Part shown: in pieces, positions 22,729 to 32,892 of the stretch
How positions within the stretch are numbered: the first letter of the stretch is position 1
Layout of the letters: every line of letters starts with the position of its first letter
Origin: Aphanomyces cochlioides
Lineage: Eukaryota > Oomycota > Saprolegniomycetes > Saprolegniales > Verrucalvaceae
DNA length: 64,000 nt
Assembly (NCBI GenBank): GCA_019828595.1
Contig: JAHQRK010000022.1
Coordinates: 620,001-684,000 of the forward strand
Direction of reading: 5' to 3'
Translations under genes and position numbers: made by a program
The notes under the pieces: model-generated
What the model was told of the DNA's origin: nothing
The model's database searches: none
What the model saw: only the letters and a program-made list of their open reading frames with translations

Positions 22729-24587
22729 CTAGATGGACTCTTCGATCGGGCTTCTCTGCATCATAGAAGATGAACTCATGAGAAAGAATCCGTTGGTTGA
22801 TACCATGCGTTGCGTATTCGACGCCTCTGCGACTGGTGCCTTGCGACGGAATGGCACTTGAAAGACTGTAATGCCGCAAATCGTCAGTCGGTAGCCGTGG
22901 TAGAACCTGTCGACAGAGTTGGTCCGCACGAAGAGCATCGCGACGACACCAACGATTGCCAAGATGAGCATGGCTTGGAATTGATCGTCGAGTGCAGATT
23001 TCGTCGGTTGGAGCGACGGAAGCAGAAAGCCAACGACAGCGGCGCCGATTGCCCGACTAGAAAGCGTCAGGCCATACATCGTGCATGAATTGTACACGCC
23101 AAAGAGATCCGAGACCAAGCACGGCAAGAGGCCAAAGCCTCCGCCACATGCAAAGGTCAAAGCATACCATGGAAACGGCTGCGTCAAATTCGCCGACACG
23201 AGCGGGAGCATCACCGCTTGAGTTAGAAGCATCACCGTGAAGACGAGCTTGCGGCCGAACGCAGGATTGACGTAGAAGAGCCGAATTAAGAGATCAGACA
23301 CGAGCGGCGCCGTCACGACGCCGATGCAGTTGGCCAAGGCAATATTCCAGACAAACGTCGATGCCTGCTGCAGGCTTTGGTTGGCGATATTCGTGAACGC
23401 TTGGATGGCTTGTGGAAGGAAGAGGATGCCGGGCAACATAGTGGCAGCGCAGGCAATGTACAGCCAGAAGAAATCCGTCGAGAAGATGCACTGCGCTAGC
23501 GTAAGCCCTTTCACTTGCTCGAAGTAGTCCTTGTCCGTGTCGACTTGGGTCGGTTCCAGCGCTGCATAATTGACCAGCGTCATGCCCTGGCCGAGGTATT
23601 GATCCACGACTTGGGCGTGACGAGAGGCCGACGAGACGGGAAGGCAGTGAATATCCAAGCCGCCGACTGCAAACGTCGGGGGCGGCGTTCTTAAAACCAT
23701 GGCTGACATCGCCACGATCACAATTGAGATGCCGCCTAGGTGGAAAGAAGTCAAGGGGGGAAGCAGGGGGGAGAGGGGGAACCTGTGAGGAGAAAGACGT
23801 AGTTGAGCGCTGTCGAATGGCGGAATAACAACTCGTACCACTTGGCCCAGGCGACGGAGCCCATGCCGTTGGCGCCGATGCAGACAGCAGTGACAATGCC
23901 ACGCCAGTCGGGAAACCACTTTTGAACGGTGGAGATGGACGACAGCAGCAGAATGCCTTGACCTGCGCCCACCAAACCGCCATATCTAGAGTACCAAGTC
24001 ACGACAGATCAAAGCGAAGGAGGTTACCCAACGTAAAGCAAATCAATCGACCGGACGGCCACTGCTACTTGGGACAGGATCAAACCAAGGCCAAACATGG
24101 CGCAACCGACGCCTAGGCCGAGACGAGGTCCACAGCGTTCGAGCCATGGTCCAGACACTGCAGCGACCACGCCAAATGACAAGGTTGCGATAAGAAAGAT
24201 TCGAATTGACGCAGTCTCTTTAAAGTAGTTGTCAAGCCATGGCGCCAACGTGTTGAATGCAAACACAGAGCCGATACACGCTTGAGTCAGGAATGCCATG
24301 AGAGCTAGCGCTAGGCGGTGAAAGCTCACTCGTCTCGTCGCGGCGTATCGACCGTTGGGAAAGCCAACAACGAAGAGAGAGGCCTCGGCTTCGAGCTCGG
24401 CCGCTGTCTTTGGTGGGATGTTGATACGCCAGTAGCTCAGTAGGCGTTGGAAGCAATAACAAGATCGTCGTTTTTGAGAATTCAATGGCGCCAAGCCATG
24501 TTCAGGTCGGAGCATCGTCGGGTGAACTTCAAAGTGAAGCCATGGAGACGGCTCTTCCCCTCGAGTGTCTCGAGGTCTAGACTGCAT
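22729..24587 (-). CDS. MFS transporter 1 (oxalate/formate-antiporter-like), 3 exons, 589 aa
   Basis: Exon 1 24587-24028, exon 2 23985-23783, exon 3 23735-22729; the introns (42 and 47 nt) fit in phase. About twelve hydrophobic segments follow a ~90-residue cytosolic N-terminus. Motifs of the OFA-type MFS branch: SGPWLERCGPRLGLGVGCAMFGLG (TM2-3 loop and GxxxG), YGGLVGAGQGILL, KWFPDWRGIVTAVCIGANGMGS. The second half has CGGGFGLLPCLVSDLFGVYN. Members move organic acids such as oxalate, formate or monocarboxylates; the substrate here is not inferable. The tail is hydrophilic (FRRKAPVAEAS). It is a paralogue of the gene at 26953-28805; the central part (about 23416-24169), including both introns, shows no difference from that copy. 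Confidence 0.88.
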
Positions 24588-24709
24588 CCCTACTTTTGAA
24601 AGCTGGTGATTCTAAAGACTTTTGTCTTCGGAACTGGTCGTAGCAGGGGCTTGCTAATAGCTGGCCGCACCAACATCTGTCGAATGCGGCCGGTTTCTCA
24701 TAGGGAAGA

Positions 24710-24790
24710 TTAGATGCTGAGTGCTTCTACCAAGAGCAAGAATGCCCGAAACTCATGGAGGAATCGATCAAGCTCCTCAGCAATGGGCTG
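24710..24790 (-). pseudogene. C-terminal remnant of an unknown gene, duplicated with the MFS unit
   Basis: The minus strand reads EELDRFLHEFRAFLLLVEAL before a stop at 24710. It aligns with the end of the frame at 28904 (GGEFRSWFHELELFLETMGA), which sits at the same place upstream of MFS copy 2. So the duplicated unit reached beyond the transporter gene. The rest of the gene is not recognisable here. Confidence 0.4.
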
Positions 24791-25289
24791 CCTCTCTAGC
24801 TAGCTTTAGCATTGATTCCTCATTGACACTGGGAGGCTTCTTGGCTTGTCATGAATACTTAGAGGGGAATTTGTAGAATCAAGGCGGTGGTCATACGTGG
24901 CAAAGATGAGTAACACCGAGTTGGACTATGTATACTCGTCCATGTGGTCCAACAAGGTGAGATTTATCGCCTGGAGGTCATAGCTAAGAGCTGAAACGTC
25001 GTCAAGGGACAGCAAATCCAATACTTTTCGCATTGCCACCATGGAAAACACAAGTGGAAGAGGACGATAGATGTTCGTTCGAAGCTCCAGAGGATCAGAG
25101 GCAGTGGCTCGCTGGGCGTCGTCATGGTTGGTCTGTTTATCGCGCCTATGACGGAAGTTGCCTCCTGGTACTGTCGTCAGAATTTTTCCTCATATGCTCA
25201 TATTTCACGCTCGGTATTTTCAAACTTGAGGCATCTTGATTGCGTAAAGTGCTGAGTCCATTCGCTCTCCAAGATATAGCTGTCAAACG

Positions 25290-25570
25290 ACTCGATGCTG
25301 GTTGCACTGGGTTTGGTGCTGACCAGGCCGACTGCCTCCAACTCAACCTCCTTCCTCTCTTCGAAAGTCGATTGTCTCCAGCCCAATTCTAATCATAGTC
25401 GGTTTCCAATCAATTCAGCAACATTGCTGTTGGCTTCATCCTTGGTTCGCGGACGATGGTAACTTTGCGCAATCTTAACGACGACTGGCTCGAGCATCTT
25501 CATCTCAATATGCATGACCAGCCCCTTTGAACTGTATGAGATTTTAAAGATGATCTCCATGGCCATGGAA
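25290..25570 (+). pseudogene. SDR pseudogene h (strongly decayed)
   Basis: Four collinear islands match the SDR family: DAGCTGFGADQADC (compare NAGITGFGGDKAEC), FSNIAVGFILGSRTM (compare SSNIVVGSIVGSWTF), NDDWLEH (compare IDDWLVY) and FELYEILKMISMAME (compare FVPYEISKMMAMAVA). They lie in different frames with stops between them. The order and spacing are right for exons 2 and 3. It is the oldest of the copies. Confidence 0.6.
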
Positions 25571-26409
25571 TGCTCAATAGTCCGCCAAGTCATGAATTGC
25601 TCGTGTTTGATGGTTGATACTACGTAGTATTCCTGATTCAATGAAGTGATCATAGAATCCAAACGAAAAATTTATTGATTTGAACCGAAAAATAATTGAT
25701 TCGAGTAATGAAGCAAAAGACTATAACGTAAAAACCAACCAGACGTACGATAGCATTGATTTGAACACTTTATTTAGTGTTCCTGACGTTGAGGAGGACG
25801 ACCACATTGACACACCAGACTACTTGAACCTTTTGGACTGCACGCCAGCAACGTCTGAGTTCATCCAGCAAGCCGCCATCGCGTTTCTTTCGAGCAGCAT
25901 GAAGCTAAAGATTTGACAGGAATAAGGTTTATACATGCCCTTATCACTACGGAGTGCGACGGAGTACTCCGTCTGTAGTATAGAGCCAAAACCGCCATTT
26001 TGCCCACCATACTTTACGCTGATCGCACTCCGTTTGTCCACGCCAAGCAAGCAACACTGCACAAGCTGTGCCAAATGGTGGCTCTGCACTCCGTCAACAT
26101 GCTCTTCATTTTACAATATTCTATCATGCCGACATTCTATCGCATTGCCGCCACTCTAATGATATTAAAGCGGTCGTACGCCATCACAATATATCAAACA
26201 AGCTCAGTATATCGCGTCCATTCCCGTCATCCTCAATGCTACGGCAAGCCCATAAGCGCAAGCAATAAAGCTTTGGCATCGTCGAAAATGTTCAAATTGT
26301 TCTCAAACCTCCAGGAATTGATACCACAAAGTGCAATGTGGATATACTCCAGGAATTTATATGCTACAAGTGCAATGTGGATATCATTTCAGAATTCAAC
26401 TCCGAGAAG
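25571..26409. other. Upstream region of the GFRP gene
   Basis: No supported gene. A tandem pair of about 42 bp (GTGCAATGTGGATATNNT core, 26333-26350 and 26370-26387) lies 60-80 bp before the GFRP start and could be regulatory or mere repeat. An open frame at 25680-25916 (no ATG at its start) has no family match. Confidence 0.35.
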
Positions 26410-26756
26410 ATGTCGTCCTTCGTGCTTGTGAGCTGTGAAGTGACCGTGAGCAATGGTAAGCCGTGCTCTCTTGCCCTCATTTAGCTAATGGAATTGAGAG
26501 GTCCGACCGTCGTTGGTGATGAAGCTTCGGATGAGACGCTGATGGAATCTCTGGGAGCCAAACTTGTCCAAGCGAAATGCCAATCGTACAAGTATGTCTC
26601 GAACGAGAGGAGCTAGACAGTTGATGTGTTGGCTCTAGGCACTACGTGACGCCTCGCGCGCCTCGCTTGGTCATGGAGGATTTGGATCAAATGGGATATC
26701 AACTCGTCGGTACAAGTGGCATCGGCCAAACTCTTGTGTGGACTTTCAAGCGTTAA
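26410..26756 (+). CDS. GCHFR: GTP cyclohydrolase I feedback regulatory protein (GFRP), 3 exons, 84 aa
   Basis: Exons 26410-26455, 26501-26591 and 26639-26756; introns 45 and 47 nt, GT-AG, phases 1 and 2. The product is 84 aa, the same length as mammalian GFRP. Landmarks: NGPTVVGDEASDETLMESLGA (GFRP: GPTMVGDE..D.ELM..LGA), HYVTPRAPRLVMEDLDQMGY (YYVDDPPRIVLDKLE..GF) and the C-terminal GTSGIGQTLVWTFKR (MTGVGQTLVWCLHK). GFRP forms pentamers that clamp the GTP cyclohydrolase I decamer, giving inhibition by tetrahydrobiopterin and activation by phenylalanine. The exons are too short to appear as long ORFs. It lies between the two MFS paralogues, antisense to them. The first acceptor (GAGAG|GT) is not the nearest AG but is the one that keeps the frame and homology. 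Confidence 0.9.
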
Positions 26757-26952
26757 TTAGCACCACTTATTCGTCAAACAGGAGTCGACACACTTTTCTA
26801 CAACTACTGGAGCCTCGGGAGAGCTTCTTGTGTCTAGCTCGCTCTCGTTCTCGTCATCGATGGCTCACAATGCAGGAAGAACGATGAGATTTCAAATATT
26901 AAGACGTTGAGGTTGCAAATAAGTCACGGAGAGAGCAGAGAGGACGGCGAGG

Positions 26953-28805
26953 TTAGATGGACTCTTCGATCGGGCTTCTCTGCATTACATAAGATGAGCT
27001 CACGAGAAAGAAATCATGCCTCGGTACCATGCGATGCGTACTGGACGCTTCTGTGGGAGGGAGTTTGCGACGGAAGGACACTTGAAAGACCGTGGTGCCG
27101 CAAATTGTCAGCCTGTAGCCGTGGTAAAACCTGTCGACGGAGTTCGTGCGGACGAAGAACATCGTGACAAAGCCAACCGCAGACAAAACAAGCATGGCCA
27201 AGAATTGATCATGCAGTGACGCTTCTGTCGGCTGCATCGTTGGAAACATAAAGCCAAGAACCGCAGCGCCGATCGCTCGGCTCGACATCGTCAAGCCGTA
27301 GATCGTGCTAGAGTTGTAGACGCCAAAGAGGTCCGAGACCAAGCACGGCATGAGCCCAAAGCCGCCGCCGCACGCAAACGTCAAGATATACCATGAAAAC
27401 GCGTCGTTCCAATCCGCCGAGACGATAGGAAGCATGATCGCTTGCACCAAGAGCATGAGGGTGAAGACAACTTTGCGACCAAACGCAGGGTTGACGTAGA
27501 AGAGCCGAATCAAGAGATCGGACACGAGCGGCGCCACGATGACTCCACTGCAGTTGGAGAATGAAATATGCCAGACAAGGTTGGTCGCATCCTCAAGCGA
27601 TTGATGCGCGACCGTGGTGAACGCCTTTGTGGCTTGAGGAAGGAAGAGGATGCCGGGCAACATAGTGGCAGCGCAGGCAATGTACAGCCAGAAGAAATCC
27701 GTCGAGAAGATGCACTGCGCTAGCGTAAGCCCTTTCACTTGCTCGAAGTAGTCCTTGTCCGTGTCGACTTGGGTCGGTTCCAGCGCTGCATAATTGACCA
27801 GCGTCATGCCCTGGCCGAGGTATTGATCCACGACTTGGGCGTGACGAGAGGCCGACGAGACGGGAAGGCAGTGAATATCCAAGCCGCCGACTGCAAACGT
27901 CGGGGGCGGCGTTCTTAAAACCATGGCTGACATCGCCACGATCACAATTGAGATGCCGCCTAGGTGGAAAGAAGTCAAGGGGGGAAGCAGGGGGGAGAGG
28001 GGGAACCTGTGAGGAGAAAGACGTAGTTGAGCGCTGTCGAATGGCGGAATAACAACTCGTACCACTTGGCCCAGGCGACGGAGCCCATGCCGTTGGCGCC
28101 GATGCAGACAGCAGTGACAATGCCACGCCAGTCGGGAAACCACTTTTGAACGGTGGAGATGGACGACAGCAGCAGAATGCCTTGACCTGCGCCCACCAAA
28201 CCGCCATATCTAGAGTACCAAGTCACGACAGATCAAAGCGAAGGAGGTTACCCAACGTAAAGCAAATCAATCGACCGGACGGCCACTGCTACTTGGGACA
28301 GGATCAAACCAAGGCCAAACATGGCGCAACCGACGCCTAGGCCGAGACGAGGTCCACAGCGTTCGAGCCATGGTCCAGACACTGCAGCGACCAAGCCAAA
28401 GGACAACGTCGCGACAAGAAAGACTCGAATCGACGACGTTTCGTTGAAATGGACGTCAAGCCATGGCGCCAACGTGCTGAATGCGAACACAGAGCCGATG
28501 CACGCTTGAGTCAAGAATGCCATGATCGCAAGCACCACGCGGTGAAAGCTCACTCGTCGCGTCGCGGCGTATCGACCATTGGGAAAGGCAAGAACGAAGA
28601 GAGAGGCCTCGGCTTCGAGCTCTGCCACCGTCTTTGGCGGGACGTTGATTCGCCAGTAGCTCAGCAGTCGATGACAGCAGTAAGAGGACTGCTGCTTTTG
28701 AGAATCGAGCGCCGCCCAGTCGTGTTCAGGAAGGATGACCGTCGAGTGGGCCTCAGGGTGTAACCATGGAGATGGCTCTTCCCGACGAGCTTCTCTAGAT
28801 TGCAT
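26953..28805 (-). CDS. MFS transporter 2 (paralogue of MFS 1), 3 exons, 587 aa
   Basis: Exon 1 28805-28252, exon 2 28209-28007, exon 3 27959-26953; splice sites are identical in position to copy 1. The ATG at 28805 (MQSREARREEPSPW) corresponds to the start of copy 1. It has the same OFA-type motifs (GPRLGLGVGCAMFGLG, KWFPDWRG, CGGGFGLMPCLVSDLFGVYN). The N-terminal third and the C-terminal half differ clearly from copy 1 (e.g. NTLAPWLDNYFKETASIRIF against STLAPWLDVHFNETSSIRVF), while the centre (27640-28393) shows none. No disabling lesion was seen, so both genes look functional. Confidence 0.88.
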
Positions 28806-28903
28806 TGAGAGCAAAGCTATCGATCACTGAGACTCTTGTCTTAGGAAGTGATCGTAGAGGAGTCCAGATTGCCCATCTCGCCATCTGTCAACGGTGATCC
28901 GTT

Positions 28904-29390
28904 TCAAATGATCGCGATATGACCTGCGCCCATCGTCTCGAGAAACAGCTCTAGCTCATGAAACCAAGAGCGGAACTCTCCCCCGGAAGAAGATCTCTTG
29001 CTCTCTAGCCATGAACTTGCTTCGCAGGAAGCCGTGGTGGCAGTCTTCTCCGATTTGATTCCGTAGCATCCCGTCGTCGGACGAGACAAAATCTTGACAA
29101 GCAAACAGTTGGACGCGAGGTGAGATCTAATTCTATCATTTCCGGCCGATGGAGGACAGCTGAAAGCCCGCGAAGTACACAGTACACCGCAGGCAGTCGC
29201 TGGCATGACAAAAGTAGTAATGTGTTGGACGTCGGACGGTGCAAATAACCTGCAGATTCGTTCTTGATAGATGACTCCATTGAGTCGTATACAGCAGTCG
29301 TTCTTTGGATGGATATCTCTGGCTTCAGCGGATAAGTTGGATGCGTTGAAGTCACTTCTTCAGGCTGAAAGGCTTTGGAAGCGCCTGCAT
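28904..29390 (-). CDS. Hypothetical gene or relic upstream of MFS 2
   Basis: Two open minus stretches, about 29390-29225 (ends MESSIKNESA) and 29125-28904 (ends FHELELFLETMGAGHIAII), could be joined by a GT-AG intron, but no ATG start is seen for the first and the phase is unproven. The last 25 codons match a remnant upstream of MFS 1. Function unknown; it may be a pseudogene. Confidence 0.25.
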
Positions 29391-29770
29391 TCGTCTGAGG
29401 AGCGTGCCTTTGCCACAGCTTGTCAGCTGGCGCTGTCGTCACAAACTATTCAGACAATCGCTGGCTGTACCACACGCAACAGAGCTTGATTCCGTATTCC
29501 CACTGACCATCAATTCGCCTTGGATTACAAATGGAGGGAGCTGTAAGCTTTTAAAGGTGTCGAGTACAGTAGTTCTTTCCTCATTTCGATTAAGCTCCTT
29601 ACATTCTTATATTTCTGACAAATTATATTTTACTCTTTAAACATAATACATGTCACTAAGATGTTAATGTTTGAGATATCTATCATAATACCAGAATAGC
29701 GTTATGTACAAGCAATTCAATCGATAAATGAGCTGTGCGAGAACGTATTTGGTTGCAGAAATCGAATATA

Positions 29771-30272
29771 CTACTCCGTTCCGCAATATTTGTCATATTG
29801 TTTTGTCTTGTTTTAAGTATTGGCAATAGTTTAATTAAGTATAAATTTTACTTCAACTTTTTGGCTAAAAGTACAACATTTAATTTAATCTTGACTAATG
29901 TATGAGTGATGTTGATGCATTTCGGGAAGAACGAGACTCTACAGTACGTTTCGAAATCCCATCGATGTCTTGGCGGTATATGAGCGCTTGATTGGCACTC
30001 TGCAAAGGTAGTTGATATGATTGTCTTGTGTAGTGGACGCCATAGTGGTCTACGACTGCACACCGGAACTTTTTTCATGATTACAGTAGAGTAGTCTGTT
30101 TTTAAGGAGTTGTTTCTCTCAATTGAATTTGATTCAGAGCACTTGCAGATAGTCCAATCAAAGAGCACGGTTATTACTTCTTAATGAACCAATCAGGAGC
30201 CCATAATACCCAGAAATCAAAGAAATTTTGCCAATGGAAAAACTATGTGACAAATAATGTGGAACGGAGTAG
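29771..30272. repeat. Stowaway-like (Tc1/mariner-type) MITE, 502 bp, TA target duplication
   Basis: The termini CTACTCCGTTCCGCAATATT (29771) and the reverse complement of the right end (CTACTCCGTTCCACATTATT, ending 30272) match over about 35 bp with few changes, continuing TTTGTCA. TA flanks both ends (29769-29770, 30273-30274). No coding capacity. The terminal sequence resembles the CTCCGT(T/C)CC ends of plant Stowaway elements. Confidence 0.8.
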
Positions 30273-30399
30273 TAAAGAGCAAGAGAAGGCAAATTATATT
30301 AAATTTAGACAGTGATATTAATATCAACAGGTTTTAGTATTCACAGGTATTGTCTGATTGACTTAAAATTTCCTCGATCGGCTGAAATCAATCAAGCAC

Positions 30400-31512
30400 A
30401 TGAATCGAACAAAGAATCGAACAAGCCAATCAGGGACGACTATTTGTTCATCCCCTTTTCGACGCATTCCACGAAGGAGCTTCATGTCCGTCCTCAACCA
30501 CGCTGTTCATCACCAACACGCTACCTCCAACACAGTGTACCGAGCACTCCATGGTTATTACTATGGAGGGCGAACTACCCAAGAACTTTCTGCCATTTAC
30601 AGGAAGAGTGACCGCACGATTCGCGGTTGGATTTGTCGCTTTGAGAAAGAAAAGGAATATCGACTGCACTCCAAAAGCCATAATAGTCCCCTTGGGGAAG
30701 AAGAACGCCAATGGGTCAAACGGTTCTACGACACGATGCCGTTGTCCTTCTTGGATGAAGCGAAAGCCGCGTTCGAGCAACTCTTCAAGCGGACGATTTC
30801 CGTCTCAACGATATGGCGAATACTTCGTGAAATTGGATACACGTACAAGGTATTGGAGCGCCGAGCGATGAACATCAAAATGAAAGACGTACAAAGGTTC
30901 GTGCATGAGCTGAGTTTGATTGATTGGTCTCAGCACAATCTCCAATTTTTGGACGAAGTTAGCTTCGATAACCGTGGAATGTTGCACAAGCGAGGTTATT
31001 GTCTCAAAGGTCAGAAACTGTTGTTTAGAGGCGAGTTTCAGAGAAAAGCCCGAATTTCCTTACTCTGCTTCATCAACATGTATGGTGTGGTGGAGACGTT
31101 CTACACTGATGGCACATTTGACCGTCAAAAGTTTGTCGACTATTGCCACTCCCATGCCACGTCGGGTAAATCCGTGATGCAGTATCCGGGGAGTGGTTCG
31201 GTTTGGATATTGGATGGTGCGTCGATCCATTGTCGTCCCGATCTAATCTACTACATTTGCTCCCTTGGAATTGTGCCAATTTATCTCCCTGCATACTGCC
31301 CCTTCTTCAACCCGATCGAATATCTCTTCGGGGTCATGAAGATGGCCATGCAACGGCACTATTTGGAAAACTCAAAGCGGTCCCTATTGCATTTCGTTGC
31401 AGAAGTCGTCGACAATTTCCGTACTTTTAACATGCAAAGTATATTTGAGCATTGCGGAAGGACGAAGAATGGCTGCTTTGACCCCCGTGAGGCCTTGGCA
31501 ATGATAAAGTGA
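30400..31512 (+). CDS. DDE_3 transposase (IS630/Tc1 superfamily), 370 aa, intact
   Basis: HTH start: YRALHGYYYGGRTTQELSAIY...DRTIRGWICRFEKE, then WVKRFYDTMPLSFLDEAKAAF and ISVSTIWRILREIGYTYKVLERRA. Catalytic triad: Asp in LQFLDEVSFDNRGM, Asp in VWILDGASIH, Glu in FFNPIEYLFG, with 34 residues between the second Asp and the Glu (DD34E). No introns, stops or frameshifts. The ATG at 30400 overlaps the inverted repeat; the ATG at 30484 (MSVLNHAVHH) is an alternative start. Confidence 0.88.
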   Translation: MNRTKNRTSQSGTTICSSPFRRIPRRSFMSVLNHAVHHQHATSNTVYRALHGYYYGGRTTQELSAIYRKSDRTIRGWICRFEKEKEYRLHSKSHNSPLGEEERQWVKRFYDTMPLSFLDEAKAAFEQLFKRTISVSTIWRILREIGYTYKVLERRAMNIKMKDVQRFVHELSLIDWSQHNLQFLDEVSFDNRGMLHKRGYCLKGQKLLFRGEFQRKARISLLCFINMYGVVETFYTDGTFDRQKFVDYCHSHATSGKSVMQYPGSGSVWILDGASIHCRPDLIYYICSLGIVPIYLPAYCPFFNPIEYLFGVMKMAMQRHYLENSKRSLLHFVAEVVDNFRTFNMQSIFEHCGRTKNGCFDPREALAMIK

Positions 31513-32734
31513 AGTTGCCTGATGATCAGCAGCAAGACGTTTATGATTTACTCGATTTTGTAGAGCGAGACGACTACGAATGAAATAGAATCTTTGATTA
31601 GATTTGCTTAAGCTTCGTGATCTGGATCCCCGATTGTGTTTGGCACATGTCGAAGGGCAATTAGAGCAACTCTGTCTTCCGGGTTTATGGCCAGGTTTCT
31701 TGAAAAGCTGTCACAAATAGTCTTACTTCTTTGCAGGCTTGAGGCCATTGCATCCAAACGCGCGCCAAATACTTTGAATTCAGCTTGCAGTGTAGCTAAG
31801 TATTGAATCATAGCTTCTACAACATCAGAAGCTACTGATGCCTGTCGTTGGATTCGCAAGACAACTTCTTGAGCCGACGAAGACACAGCTTGAAATTGGC
31901 GCACGACACAATCCTGTGGAGGTTTCTGAATCAGTTCATCCTCGTTTCCATCCTTTTGGCTGCAAATGTAATTTGCCCAAATTCGCCAAGATATCTCCAT
32001 GGCTGTAAGAATGCCACCCCAATGTGCTTTCAAAGCTGCAATAACCGACTGGTGATGCTCTTCAGATGCAGCCCCAGCATGGTCCAATTCAACAGGCTGA
32101 ATACAAGTCTCAGTAAATTGCGCCAATTGATTTGAATTTCCAATTTGGTTGCCCCATTTGAGGACACAAACCAAGATTACTTCGTTGCGTAGCCGCCTCA
32201 GCGTGGACATTGCAGCCTCGTTGCTGTGCCAAGGTGATATAGTTCGCTTGATGTGTCTGAGTGAAAAAAGTCGCCAAACTCATCAATGGTTGGTGGTTCA
32301 TCATGCAATTGCCAGACGGGAGGAACTCCAGCCAATTTGGCACGTCGATGAATGTGGTGGCGACAGACGTCCCAAATTCGTTGCTTTATAGTCGGCCAGT
32401 CATCCCCACGTAGTAGCTGGACGCCGACCCTGTCTGCTGTTTCCATTCGTGTATTGGTAGTCTGTTTAAGACGGAAGTCTCCCGTGAATTGGAGCAAAGC
32501 ATCGCCTGTAGGTTGAGCTGGCTCGTTTTGTGACTGATCGCGTATTGCAGGCGAACTATAAAGACGTGGGCTTCGTCGAGGTGTGTATGGAGACATTCGA
32601 TGTGAGACTTGATGTACAGGAGAGCGTGGAATGCGCGTTGGTGTTGAGGAATCCATGGCTCAAAATGGAAAATGGAAAAGCCTCCCTCATGTATGCTTGC
32701 CTCTGATTGGCTTGTTTGATTCTCTGTTCGATTC
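30402..32734. mobile_element. Two-gene DDE_3 (IS630/Tc1-type) transposon with accessory ORF
   Basis: 30402-30433 (GAATCGAACAAAGAATCGAA...) is matched at 30 of 32 bases by the reverse complement of 32703-32734. Exactly 52 bp further out on both sides the word ATTGTCT recurs (left about 30343, right about 32787), so the true ends lie outside this pair, perhaps near 30323 and 32812 (right outer end CACTGGCGGAATGATT). Inside are a transposase (+) and an unknown protein (-) facing each other with 95 bp between their stops. That is a Harbinger-like arrangement, but with a DDE_3 transposase. Confidence 0.65.
31608..32656 (-). CDS. Accessory protein of the two-gene element, unknown family
   Basis: The ATG at 32656 opens a Pro/Ser/Arg-rich basic N-terminus (RSPVHQVSHRMSPYTPRRSP), then GDDWPTIKQRIWDVCRHHIHRRAKLAGVPPVWQ, whose Cys and several His could bind metal. 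This frame ends at 32198. A second frame, overlapping by 13 nt, carries on from 32210 (LRRLRNEVILVCVLKWGNQIG) to 31608 with a long helical, probably coiled-coil region (QVVLRIQRQASVASDVVEAM...LQAEFKVFGARLDAM). Either a small intron or a one-base frameshift joins them; I could not find a convincing splice pair. Combined length is about 345 aa. I recognise no family. Its position within the inverted repeats suggests a DNA-binding partner of the transposase. Confidence 0.5.
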
Positions 32735-32892
32735 TACTCTGACTCGTGAACCACGCACCAACGGCAAAATTTGGTGAGAAAGACAATATTTAATCATTCC
32801 GCCAGTGCCCTTGTTTCAATGCTCGTAGGTTTGTATGACAGCAATGTACTTGTGTGGAGCACCGCAGCCACTCATCTTTCTAATTAACCTCT

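Noticed and set aside
25680..25916. 78-aa plus-strand open frame
   Set aside because: No ATG at the frame start, no recognised family, surrounded by decayed sequence.
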